A stretch of 64,000 nucleotides of DNA from Pachypanchax playfairii (lineage: Eukaryota > Chordata > Actinopteri > Cyprinodontiformes > Aplocheilidae). The stretch covers positions 264,155-328,154 of the forward strand of contig SSNP01000192.1 in assembly GCA_006937955.1 (NCBI GenBank), read 5' to 3'. Position 1 is the first letter of the stretch. Every line of letters starts with the position of its first letter. Below, piece after piece: positions 1-11,210 of the stretch. Below the pieces are notes generated by a model. The model did not search any database and was not told where the DNA came from. It worked only from the letters and a program-made list of their open reading frames with translations. The position numbers and the translations under genes are program-made.

Positions 1-860
1 TTGATCCTTTAAAGTGATGAGTTGGCGCGTAAAGGGATGATAGGAGGTGAGGACCAACACTCAGATGTAAATGCTGAAGGTAAACCTCTGGAATCTGGAG
101 TCTGTCAGTGGATGTGGCAGAGTCTGATGAAGCTCAGATGAAGTTATCTGTCCAGATGTTTCAGTGACATCGATACCAGCAGAGATGAGCCGCAGCATCT
201 CCTTGTGCAGACAAACTGCAGCTGCGACCATGAAATCAGGACTTACTGTAATTAGGCTCTTTGAAGCGGAGATTTAATACCCAAATCTTCCACTAAATAC
301 CAGGGGATCGAGTGCTACTTGATGATAATCTGATATGCAAAACTCTGCTCTCTCTGTTTTTCTTCTCTCCGTGGTATTTTGGTGCGGTCGGATTGAACCT
401 GGCTTCCATTTGGACTGTCTGTTCAGCAGCCAGAGAGAAATGCTGCGGTGAAATACCCTCAATTCTTATTTGTAGGAGAGAGCCCAGAATGACACATGCA
501 CTTCTTGAAAGAAATCTGAGAGTCTGAGGATAATATTACACTGTTATTAGGAGGCTTTGACTCTCCTTCATGTGCAGCATGTTACAAACTCTCTTGGTTT
601 CAACTCTTTAAATCCTGATGTCAACTTGTTTGGCCTGTTGCTGGTGACTGTGTGTTAACTCTGGAGTGATGTTTATAGGAACGCGGTTAAACACAGAAGC
701 ACTGGAGACGTGTTGCACTGAGATTATGTTGGACTTAACTGACATCTGTTAGATCAGTCTGTTTGGTTTCCATGGTGATTGGAGCAGAAATCAGCTTTTG
801 CTGTTATTTTCCAGGTAACATCTGATTAAAATCCATCTGAAGTCAAACAGCAAGCTGTCA
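1..860. other. Unique non-coding sequence, no gene seen
   Basis: Ordinary mixed-composition sequence with only short open frames (about 60-70 codons) that resemble no family I know. I see no tandem repeat, RNA gene or splice-site pattern that supports an exon. It ends at the sharp left edge of the pentanucleotide array. Confidence 0.6.
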
Positions 861-2780
861 GGGTCGGGTCGGGTCTGGTCTGGTCGGGTCTGGTCTGGTC
901 TGGTCTGGTCGGGTCTGGTCTGGTCGGGTCGGGTCTAGTCTGGTCTGTCTGGTCTGGTCTGGTCTGGTCTGGTCTGGTCTGGTCGGGTCTGGTCTGGTCT
1001 GGTCGGGTCGGGTCTGGTCTGGTCTGGTCGGGTCGGGTCGGGTCTGGTCTGGTCGGGTCGGGTCGGGTCGGGTCGGGTCTGGTCTGGTCTGGTCGGGTCG
1101 GGTCGGGTCTGGTCTGGTCTGGTCTGGTCTGGTCTGGTCGGGTCTGGTCTGGTCTGGTCGGGTCGGGTCGGGTCGGGTCGGGTCTGGTCTGGTCTGGTCT
1201 GGTCTGGTCGGGTCGGGTCGGGTCGGGTCTGGTCTGGTCTGGTCTGGTCTGGTCTGGTCTGGTCTGGTCGGGTCTGGTCTGGTCTGGTCGGGTCGGGTCT
1301 GGTCTGGTCTGGTCTGGTCTGGTCGGGTCGGGTCGGGTCGGGTCGGGTCGGGTCGGGTCTGGTCGGGTCTGGTCGGGTCTGGTCTGGTCTGGTCGGGTCG
1401 GGTCGGGTCGGGTCTGGTCTGGTCTGGTCGGGTCGGGTCTGGTCTGGTCTGGTCTGGTCTGGTCGGGTCGGGTCGGGTCGGGTCTGGTCTGGTCTGGTCG
1501 GGTCGGGTCGGGTCTGGTCTGGTCTGGTCTGGTCGGGGCTGGTCTGGTCTGGTCGGGTCGGGTCTGGTCTGGTCTGGTCTGGTCTGGTCGGGTCGGGTCG
1601 GGTCGGGTCGGGGCTGGTCAGGTCGGGTCTGGTCTGGTCTGGTCGGGTCGGGTCGGGTCTGGTCTGGTCTGGTCTGGTCTGGTCTGGTCGGGTCTGGTCT
1701 GGTCTGGCCTGGTCGGGTCGGGTCGGGTCGGGTCTGGTCTGGTCTGGTCTGGTCTGGTCGGGTCGGGTCGGGTCGGGTCGGGTCTGGTCTGGTCTGGTCG
1801 GGTCGGGTCGGGTCGGGTCTAGTCTGGTCTGTCTGGTCTGGTCTGGTCTGGTCTGGTCTGGTCTGGTCGGGTCTGGTCTGGTCTGGTCGGGTCGGGTCTG
1901 GTCTGGTCTGGTCTGGTCTGGTCTGGTCGGGTCGGGTCGGGTCTGGTCTGGTCTGGTCGGGTCGGGTCTGGTCTGGTCTGGTCTGGTCTGGTCGGGTCGG
2001 GTCGGGTCGGGTCGGGTCTGGTCTGGTCTGGTCTGGTCTGGTCTGGTCTGGTCGGGTCGGGTCGGGTCGGGTCTGGTCTGGTCTGGTCGGGTCGGGTCGG
2101 GTCTGGTCTGGTCTGGTCTGGTCTGGTCTGTCTGGTCCGGTCCGGTCTGGTCTGGTCTGGTCGGGTCGGGTCTGGTCTGGTCTGGTCTGGTCTGGTCGGG
2201 TCGGGTCGGGTCGGGTCTGGTCTGGTCTGGTCGGGTCGGGTCGGGTCTGGTCTGGTCTGGTCTGGTCTGGTCGGGTCGGGTCTGGTCTGGTCTGGTCTGG
2301 TCGGGTCGGGTCGGGTCGGGTCGGGGCGGGTCGGGTCGGGTCGGGTCGGGTCTGGTCTGGTCTGGTCGGGTCGGGTCGGGTCGGGTCGGGTCTGGTCTGG
2401 TCTGGTCGGGTCGGGTCTGGTCTGGTCTGGTCTGGTCTGGTCGGGTCGGGTCGGGTCGGGTCGGGTCTGGTCTGGTCTGGTCTGGTCTGGTCGGGTCTGG
2501 TCGGGTCGGGTCTGGTCTGGTCTGGTCGGGTCGGGTCGGGTCTGGTCTGGTCTGGTCTGGTCTGGTCTGGTCGGGTCGGGTCGGGTCGGGTCTGGTCGGG
2601 TCTGGTCTGGTCTGGTCGGGTCGGGTCGGGTCTGGTCTGGTCTGGTCTGGTCGGGTCGGGTCGGGTCTGGTCTGGTCTGGTCTGGTCTGGTCGGGTCTGG
2701 TCTGGTCTGGTCTGGTCTGGTCGGGTCGGGTCGGGTCGGGTCGGGTCTGGTCTGGTCTGGTCGGGTCGGGTCGGGTCGGG
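861..2780. repeat. Pentanucleotide array, GGGTC and TGGTC units (about 384 copies)
   Basis: The stretch is an almost uninterrupted 5-bp tandem repeat with two unit types, GGGTC and TGGTC, that differ by a G/T transversion and are mixed without a simple period. Rare variants include TCTAG at 934-938 and 1818-1822, and 4-bp slipped units near 946, 1830 and 2150. Runs of four or more consecutive GGGTC units match the G-quadruplex pattern of G3 tracts with 2-nt loops. Because 5 is not a multiple of 3 and neither unit creates a stop on the minus strand, long minus-strand frames of the type PTRPD/QTRPD arise automatically; they are not evidence of a protein. Confidence 0.97.
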
Positions 2781-4455
2781 GCTGCAGGAGCAGTCTGAGC
2801 TTTCTGCTCATCTTCTTTTGGTGTTTGATTGTTAGACTGAGTGTTTATTATCAGCTGCTTGAACACATCAAATCAACCTCCTTTTCATCCAGAATCAGCT
2901 GAGACGTCTCAGCTGTTTAATACCTGCCGGTCCGATCGGCCCACTCACGGTCTGCTGCTGGAGAGTTAGTGAAGCCGTCCCTTCAGTTTAATCAAGCTGA
3001 GATATTTATGGCCTTCAACCCCCAGTAAATGTTATTCACTAACCTGATCCAACAGTGAGCTGCTGTACGAGCAGGTAATGAGGAGCTGCTGGAGCCTGAT
3101 TACATCAGAACTCCAGAGATGCATCATAAACAGGAATAAACTGATAATAACACGATAATAAAATGATACCTGAGAACAAACAATAACACGGCTGAACTCA
3201 TGACGTCAAGATATTAATGTTTTAAAAACATTCAGACGTTTCTGTTGGCGCTGACTGACCCGGTTTCATTTTTTATTCTCCACCATAAACTTCATGTAAC
3301 AAACAGAATGAGTCAGAGGTCACACCGCGCACGTGCAGCAGAGCAGGTTCTGATCCAAAAGGATCAGTTCAAGGCAGAACTGGATCTGATCAAAAACCTG
3401 ATCCCAGATTACGGAGCGGTTCGGACTCTTACAGAACCATCTGAGAGAAGAAACAGAACATCAGAATGATTGTGAAGAAGGAAACAATATTAGAGTTCCA
3501 GACATGTTTTAAAGATTTAGGCCAGTTTCTAACATTTAAAAAGGTTCTGTTTCAAAGTTCTGTAGAATTATTGATCAGAATCAGCCCGGTTCTATTCCAG
3601 AGATAAGGTTCTGATTGTCCTGATCAGTCCTGATGATTCTTAATTTAAACACGTGTGATGTGATGTGGAGGACAAAGGTGAGACTTTCACACCTGAGCTG
3701 TCAAAGCAGAGAGAGGTGGCCCTGCTTCAACACGACGTCAGCCTTCAGAGACCTGAGAAACCCCAGAACCCGTCTCTGTGGACTGTTGGTGCCACTTCAG
3801 ACATGCTGTTTATTTTCACCGTTTCACACAGGAATTTTCATTTATTTCATCGGCCGCTCATTTTTCTCGTGATGCTGAGCGTTGTTTAAGGATACTTTGG
3901 CTCCCCGGGCAATTATTGTGTCAGAAAGAGTGAGTTTAAACATCTGCGGCCCCTCGGGGAGATAAACTGCATCTGAAAAATCCTCCATCAGAACAACCTG
4001 AAGTAAAAGAACATCCACTGACATGAGGCTGAAAACAAGAAGAAAATGCTGCTGTTTACATTTTCAGCAATAAAAAATCCTCTGCTCTGGTTTTTATCTG
4101 CCAGCTTTTCTGCAGCGAGCCACAGACTGAGTGTGGATTAGCATCCTGAGCTGAGAAATACCTCCCATTAGCCTTTTACACTGTGACAATTTCTGGGCCG
4201 GTTCCTCTGCAGCGTTTCTTTGTTAGAGCCCTGAGCCAGCCGAGCACACATGGGCAGTGTCACCCATAATTAGCTTTGACAGGAGCATTTAGTGGTTGTA
4301 ATTCAAATCTAATTCAGAACATCTTAACCCTGAAGTCTGTCAAGAGGCTTGAAATGCACTCATGCTCCCAATCAGGTCTGTGTTTGTGTGGTGGCACACT
4401 GATGTGTCCGAAAGGTGACTTAGAAAAACACAAACACCATTTACTGATTCATTCT
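2781..4455. other. Unique non-coding sequence between arrays
   Basis: No convincing gene. Short open frames at 3245-3469 and 3633-3889 have no recognisable domain and no splice or promoter context. A small hairpin occurs at 3350-3367 (CTGATCC, loop AAAA, GGATCAG). The segment 3880-4260 is even in composition and could be regulatory, but nothing in it is diagnostic. Confidence 0.5.
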
Positions 4456-7400
4456 GGTCCTGCAGATGTTGGTCCTGCAGATGTTGGTCCTGCAGATGAT
4501 GGTCCTGCAGATGCTGGTCCTGCAGATGTTGGTCCAGCAGATGTTGGTCCTGCAGATGTTGGTCCAGCAGATGTTGGTCCTGTAGATGTTGGTCCTGCAG
4601 ATGTTGGTCCTGCAGATGTTGGTCCTGTAGATGATGATCCTGCAGATGTTGGTCCTGCAGATGATGGTCCTGCAGATGTTGGTCCTGCAGATGTTGGTCC
4701 AGCAGATGTTGGTCCTGTAGATGTTGGTCCTGCAGATGTTGGTCCTGCAGATGATGGTCCAGCAGATGTTGGTCCTGTAGATGTTGCTCCTGCAGATGTT
4801 GGTCCTGCAGATGTTGCTCCTGCAGATGTTGGTCCTGCAGATGTTGGTCCTGCAGATGTTGGTCCTGCAGATGTTGGTCCTGCAGATGTTGGTCCTGTAG
4901 ATGTTGGTCCTGCAGATGTTGGTCCAGCAGATGTTGGTCCTGTAGATGATGGTCCTGCAGATGTTGGTCCTGTAGAGATTGGTCCTGTAGAGGTTGGTCC
5001 TATAGAGGTTGGTCCAGCAGATGTTGGTCCTGTAGATGATGGTCCTGCAGATGTTGGTCCTGTAGATTTTGGTCCTGTAGAGGTTGGTCCTACAGAGGTT
5101 GGTCCTGCAGATGTTGGTCCTGTAGATGTTGGTCCTGCAGATGTTGGTCCTGTAGAGATTGGTCCTGTAGATGTTGGTCCTGTAGATGTTGGTCCTGTAG
5201 ATTTTGGTCCTGTAGAGGTTGGTCCTATAGAGGTTGGTCCAGCAGATGTTGGTCCTGTAGATGATGGTCCTGCAGATGTTGGTCCTGCAGATATTGGTCC
5301 TGCAGATGCTGGTCCTGCAGAGGTCGGTCCTGCAGATGCTGGTCCTGCAGATGTTGGTCCTGCAGATGTTGGTCCTGAAGATGTTGGTCCTGTAGATGTT
5401 GGTCCTGTAGAGGTTGGTCCTGCAGATGTTGGTCCTGTAGAGATTGGTCCTGTAGATGTTGGTCCTGTAGATGTTGGTCCTGTAGATTTTGGTCCTGTAG
5501 AGGTTGGTCCTATAGAGGTTGGTCCAGCAGATGTTGGTCCTGTAGATGATGGTCCTGCAGATGTTGGTCCTGTAGAGATTGGTCCTGTAGATGTTGGTCC
5601 TGTAGAGATTGGTCCTGCAGATGTTGGTCCTGTAGAGATTGGTCCTGTAGATGTTGGTCCTGTAGATGTTGGTCCTGTAGATGTTGGTCCTGTAGATGTT
5701 GGTCCTGTAGAGATTGGTCCTGTAGATGTTGGTCCTGTAGATGTTGGTCCTGTAGATGTTGGTCCTGCAGATGTTGGTCCTGTAGATTTTGGTCCTGTAG
5801 AGGTTGGTCCTATAGAGGTTGGTCCAGCAGATGTTGGTCCTGTAGATGTTGGTCCTGCAGATGTTGGTCCTGCAGATGCTGGTCCTGCAGAGGTCGGTCC
5901 TGCAGATGCTGGTCCTGCAGATGTTGGTCCTGCAGATGTTGGTCCTGCAGATGTTGGTCCTATAGAGGTTGGTCCTTCAGATGTTGCTCCTGCAGATGTT
6001 GCTCCTGTAGAGGTTGGTCCTATAGAGGTTGGTCCTGCAGATGTTGGTCCTGCAGAGGTTGCTCCTGCAGATGTTGGTCCTGCAGATGTTGCTCCTGTAG
6101 AGGTTGGTCCTATAGAGGTTGGTCCAGCAGATGTTGGTCCTGTAGAGATTGGTCCTGTAGATGTTGGTCCTGTAGAGATTGGTCCTGCAGATGTTGGTCC
6201 TGTAGATGTTGGTCCTGTAGATGTTGGTCCTGTAGATTTTGGTCCTGTAGAGGTTGGTCCTATAGAGGTTGGTCCAGCAGATGTTGGTCCTGTAGATGAT
6301 GGTCCTGCAGATGTTGGTCCTGTAGAGATGGTCCTGCAGATGTTGGTCCTGCAGATGTTGGTCCTGCAGATGCTGGTCCTGCAGATGTTGGTCCTGCAGA
6401 TGTTGGTCCTGCAGATGATGGTCCTGCAGATGTTGGTCCTGCAGATATTGGTCCTGTAGAGGTTGGTCCTATAGAGGTTGGTCCAGCAGATGTTGGTCCT
6501 GTAGATGTTGGTCCTGCAGATGTTGGTCCTGCAGATGATGGTCCTGCAGATGTTGCTCCTGCAGATGTTGGTCCTGCAGATGCTGGTCCTGCAGATGTTG
6601 GTCCTGTAGAGATTGGTCCTGTAGATGTTGGTCCTGTAGATTTTGGTCCTGTAGAGGTTGGTCCTATAGAGGTTGGTCCAGCAGATGTTGGTCCTGTAGA
6701 GGTTGGTCCTGCAGATGTTGGTCCTGTAGAGATTGGTCCTGTAGATGTTGGTCCTGCAGATGTTGGTCCTGCAGATGTTGGTCCTGCAGATGTTGGTCCT
6801 GCAGATGATGGTCCTGCAGATGTTGGTCCTGCAGAGGTTGGTCCTGCAGATGTTGGTCCTGTAGAGATTGGTCCTGTAGATGTTGGTCCTGTAGATGTTG
6901 GTCCTGTAGATTTTGGTCCTGTAGAGGTTGGTCCTATAGAGGTTGGTCCAGCAGATGTTGGTCCTGTAGATGATGGTCCTGCAGATGTTGGTCCTGTAGA
7001 GATTGGTCCTGTAGATGTTGGTCCTGTAGAGATTGGTCCTGCAGATGTTGGTCCTGTAGAGATTGGTCCTGTAGATGTTGGTCCTGTAGATGTTGGTCCT
7101 GTAGAGGTTGGTCCTGTAGAGGTTGGTCCAGCAGATGTTGGTCCTGTAGATGATGGTCCTGCAGATGTTGGTCCTGTAGAGTTGGTCCTGTAGATGTTGG
7201 TCCTGCAGATGTTGGTCCTGCAGATGTTGGTCCTGCAGATGTTGGTCCTGCAGATGTTGGTCCTGCAGATGTTGGTCCTGCAGATGTTGGTCCTGCAGAG
7301 GTTGGTCCTGCAGATGTTGGTCCTGTAGAGATTGGTCCTGTAGATGTTGGTCCTGTAGATTTTGGTCCTGTAGAGGTTGGTCCTATAGAGGTTGGTCCAG

Positions 7401-10210
7401 CAGATGTTGGTCCTGTAGATGATGGTCCTGCAGATGTTGGTCCTGTAGAGATTGGTCCTGTAGATGTTGGTCCTGTAGATGTTGGTCCTGTAGATGTTGG
7501 TCCTGCAGATGTTGGTCCTGTAGATTTTGGTCCTGTAGAGGTTGGTCCTATAGAGGTTGGTCCAGCAGATGTTGGTCCTGTAGATGTTGGTCCTGCAGAT
7601 GTTGGTCCTGCAGATGATGGTCCTGCAGATGTTGCTCCTGCAGATGTTGGTCCTGCAGATGCTGGTCCTGCAGATGTTGGTCCTGCAGATGTTGGTCCTG
7701 TAGAGGTTGGTCCTGTAGATGTTGGTCCTGTAGATTTTGGTCCTGTAGAGGTTGGTCCTATAGAGGTTGGTCCAGCAGATGTTGGTCCTGTAGATGATGG
7801 TCCTGCAGATGTTGGTCCTGTAGATGTTGGTCCTGTAGAGGTTGGTCCTATAGAGGTTGGTCCAGCAGATGTTGGTCCTGTAGATGTTGGTCCTGCAGAT
7901 GTTGGTCCTGTAGAGATTGGTCCTGTAGATGTTGGTCCTGTAGATGTTGGTCCTGCAGATGTTGGTCCTGCAGATGTTGGTCCTGCAGATGTTGGTCCTG
8001 CAGATGTTGGTCCTGCAGATGTTGGTCCTGCAGATGTTGGTCCTGCAGATGTTGGTCCTGTAGATTTTGGTCCTGTAGAGGTTGGTCCTATAGAGGTTGG
8101 TCCAGCAGATGTTGGTCCTGTAGATGATGGTCCTGCAGATGTTGGTCCTGTAGAGATTGGTCCTGTAGATGTTGGTCCTGTAGATGTTGGTCCTGCAGAT
8201 GTTGGTCCTGTAGAGGTTGGTCCTGTAGATGTTGGTCCTGTAGATGTTGGTCCTGTAGATGTTGGTCCTGTAGAGGTTGGTCCAGCAGATGTTGGTCCTG
8301 CAGATGATGGTCCTGCAGATGCTGGTCCTGCAGATGTTGGTCCTGCAGATGTTGGTCCTGCAGATGTTGGTCCTGTAGATGTTGGTCCTGTAGATGTTGG
8401 TCCTGTAGATGTTGGTCCTGCAGATGTTGGTCCTGTAGATTTTGGTCCTGTAGAGGTTGGTCCTATAGAGGGATGGTCCTGCAGATGTTGCTCCTGCAGA
8501 TGTTGGTCCTGCAGATGTTGGTCCTGCAGATGTTGGTCCTGCAGATGTTGGTCCTGCAGATGATGGTCCTGCAGATGCTGGTCCTGCAGAGGTTGGTCCT
8601 GCAGATGTTGGTCCTGCAGATGATGGTCCTGCAGATGTTGGTCCTGTAGAGATTGGTCCTGTAGATGTTGGTCCTGTAGATGTTGGTCCTGCTGTAGAGG
8701 TTGTTCCTATAGAGGTTGGTCCAGCAGATGTTGGTCCTGTAGATGATGGTCCTGCAGATGTTGGTCCTGCAGAGGTTGGTCCTGCAGATGTTGGTCCTGC
8801 AGATGATGGTCCTGCAGATGTTGGTCCTGCAGATGTTGGTCCTGCAGATGTTGGTCCTGTAGAGGTTGGTCCTGTAGATGTTGGTCCTGTAGATGTTGGT
8901 CCTGTAGTCCTGTAGATTTTGGTCCTGTCAGATGTTGGTCCTGTAGATGTTGGTCCTGCAGATGTTGGTCCTGCAGATGATGGTCCTGCAGATGTTGGTC
9001 CTGCAGATGTTGGTCCTGCAGATGTTGGTCCTGCAGATGTTGGTGTCCTGTAGAGGTTGGTCCTATAGAGGTTGGTCCAGCAGATGTTGGTCCTGTAGAT
9101 GATGGTCCTGCAGATGTTGGTCCTGTAGAGATTGGTCCTGCAGATGTTGGTCCTGCAGATGTTGGTCCTGCAGATGTTGGTCCTGCAGATGTTGGTCCTG
9201 CAGATGTTGGTCCTGCAGATGTTGGTCCTGCAGATGTTGGTCCTGCAGATGTTGGTCCTGTAGATGTTGGTCCTGCAGATGTCCAGCAGATGTTGGTCCT
9301 GTAGATGATGATGTGGTCCTGCAGATGTTGGTCCTGCAGATGTTGGTCCGAGATGTGTCCTGAGATGTTGGTCCTGCAGATGTTGGTCCTGCAGATGTTG
9401 GTCCTGAGAGTAGATGTTGGTCCTGAGATGTTGGTCCTGCAGATGTTGGTCCGGTTGGTCCTGTAGATGTTGGTCCTGCAGATGTTGGTCCTGCAGATGA
9501 TGGTCCTGCAGATGTTGGTCCTGCAGAGGTGGTCCTGCAGATGTTGGTCCTGCCTAGAGGTTGGTCCTGCAGATGTTGGTCCTGTAGATGATGGTCCTGC
9601 AGATGTTGGTCCTGTAGAGATTGGTCCTGTAGAGGTTGGTCCTATAGAGGTTGGTCCAGCAGAGATGGTCCTGCAGATGTTGCTCCTGCAGATGTTGGTC
9701 CTGCAGATGCTGGTCCTGCAGATGTTGGTCCTGCAGATGTTGGTCCTGCAGATGATGGTCCTGCAGATGTTGGTCCGCAGATGTTGGTCCTGAGATGTTG
9801 GTCCTGCAGATGTTGGTCCTGAGATGTGGTCCTGCAGATGTTGGTCCTGCAGATGTTGGTCCTGCAGATGTTGGTCCTGCAGATGTTGGTCCTATAGAGG
9901 TTGGTCCTTCAGATGTTGCTCCTGCAGATGTTGCTCCTGTAGAGGTTGGTCCTATAGAGGTTGGTCCTGCAGATGTTGGTCCTGCAGAGGTTGCTCCTGC
10001 AGATGTTGGTCCTGCAGATGTTGCTCCTGTAGAGGTTGGTCCTATAGAGGTTGGTCCTGCAGATGTTGATCCTGTAGATTTTGGTCCTGTAGAGGTTGGT
10101 CCTATAGAGGTTGGTCCAGCAGATGTTGGTCCTGTAGATGTTGGTCCTGCAGATGTTGGTCCTGCAGATGTTGGTCCTGCAGATGTTGCTCCTGCAGATG
10201 TTGGTCCTGA
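4456..10210. repeat. 15-bp minisatellite, consensus GGTCCTGCAGATGTT (about 380 copies)
   Basis: A 15-bp unit repeats for about 5.75 kb. Frequent variants change GCAG to GTAG, GATGTT to GAGGTT, GAGATT, GATGAT or GATTTT, and CCTGCAG to CCAGCAG or CCTATAG. Variants recur in blocks: GATTTT units are often followed by GTAGAGGTT, ATAGAGGTT and CCAGCAGATGTT units, which indicates duplication of multi-unit segments. Many units contain a PstI site (CTGCAG). Copies between about 8470 and 9840 are the most disrupted, with truncated units clustered at 9270-9440 and 9770-9830. Since 15 is a multiple of 3, one frame reads as GPADV/GPVDV repeats until a single-base loss near 6329 shifts it, so the open frame is a by-product. 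Confidence 0.97.
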
Positions 10211-11210
10211 GGGGATGTTGAAGTTTAGAGCTTCTTATTCTTCATTTTAAAGCTGAGCATGGAACATTAACAGCATTTTAATGATGGACCTGATATAGTT
10301 GCTGGTAGCAGATAAATCAGTTTTTTTCCTTATCTTCAGGTTTAGTTCTCACATAGCATAGGAACAGTGTGAACAGATGTTAGTTTGTTGTAGATTCAAG
10401 CTCATCTGGAGATTCCGGAGCTTTTTGTCTATTTTTTCATAGATTCAACAGACTATTAGGTTTTATTTGTCTGTCTCAGCTGAGGTGAGTTTGACTTGAA
10501 TATCAATCCAACAATTAGTGATGGGGGACACAGTTTCTGCTCCCCCCGCTGCCGTTGAAGGATTCGACTGTAAATGTGATGGAGGAGATTAATTCAGATT
10601 ATCGAGAGTCGGGGCCCCTTGACTCCCTCACCTCATGTTTTCCCTGCATTTGGAACCTAATAAGCAAAGCAAACAGAGATATATCAGCTCCTTACTGAGG
10701 ATGTTTGTTTCTGATGAGGAGGGGGGGGATAAGGAGCAGAGGAGGTGGAGGAAATGGGTCGGTGTTGGGGGGCTCAGGAGCCTGGCAGGAGGCAGCGGGG
10801 CAAAGCTTGAATAACAAATGAGTTTTTCTGAGGATTTGGCTAATCATCCCCGGCCGCTGCTGCCCCAGGACAACTGGACTTATCAGCTGATGGTGGGGGG
10901 GTGGACAGGGAAGCCCAGCACTTGAACCGTGGACCCTGAGCCCTAATTAAAGGCGGGTGCAAATGAAAAGCAGCTGCAAATAATTACACAATTAAAGTGC
11001 CTGTAGGGGGAAGAAAAGCATAATTTCTTCAGCCATCGTCATAAATCTTGAGCTGTCTGAGTCGATGTGTTTAACACGAGTTTTCTCTGAACAGGTTCAT
11101 GATTTAGTCTAAAAACACAGAATCTCTTTGTGCTGCGTGGAGCTGCTGAGGAACAAAGAGGAGAGAAGGATCTATGTACTGCAGCACGGCAAGCTAAAAC
11201 ATCTGCACAC
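10211..11210. other. Unique spacer, possible regulatory sequence; G-rich segment at 10717-10790
   Basis: No gene seen. 10490-10700 has the look of conserved non-coding sequence (even composition, many ATTA-type homeodomain cores, few long open frames), but conservation cannot be tested here. 10717-10790 is G-rich, with several runs of three or more G on the plus strand. A weak open frame enters the following array from about 11130, but its unique part is only about 30 codons. Confidence 0.4.

Noticed and set aside
861..2780. Telomeric or interstitial telomere repeat
   Set aside because: The units are GGGTC/TGGTC, not TTAGGG, and no TTAGGG run is present in any array.
935..2866. 643-codon minus-strand open frame with PTRPD/QTRPD repeats
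   Set aside because: The frame exists because the 5-bp unit has no stop on the minus strand; a second frame of the same strand is also open. Only about 30 codons are unique and they match nothing.
4276..6459. 727-codon plus-strand open frame with a Cys/His-containing start followed by GPADV repeats
   Set aside because: The first 60 codons vaguely resemble a zinc-finger spacing but do not fit the C2H2 pattern. The rest is the 15-bp repeat, which loses frame by one base near 6329 while continuing for kilobases.
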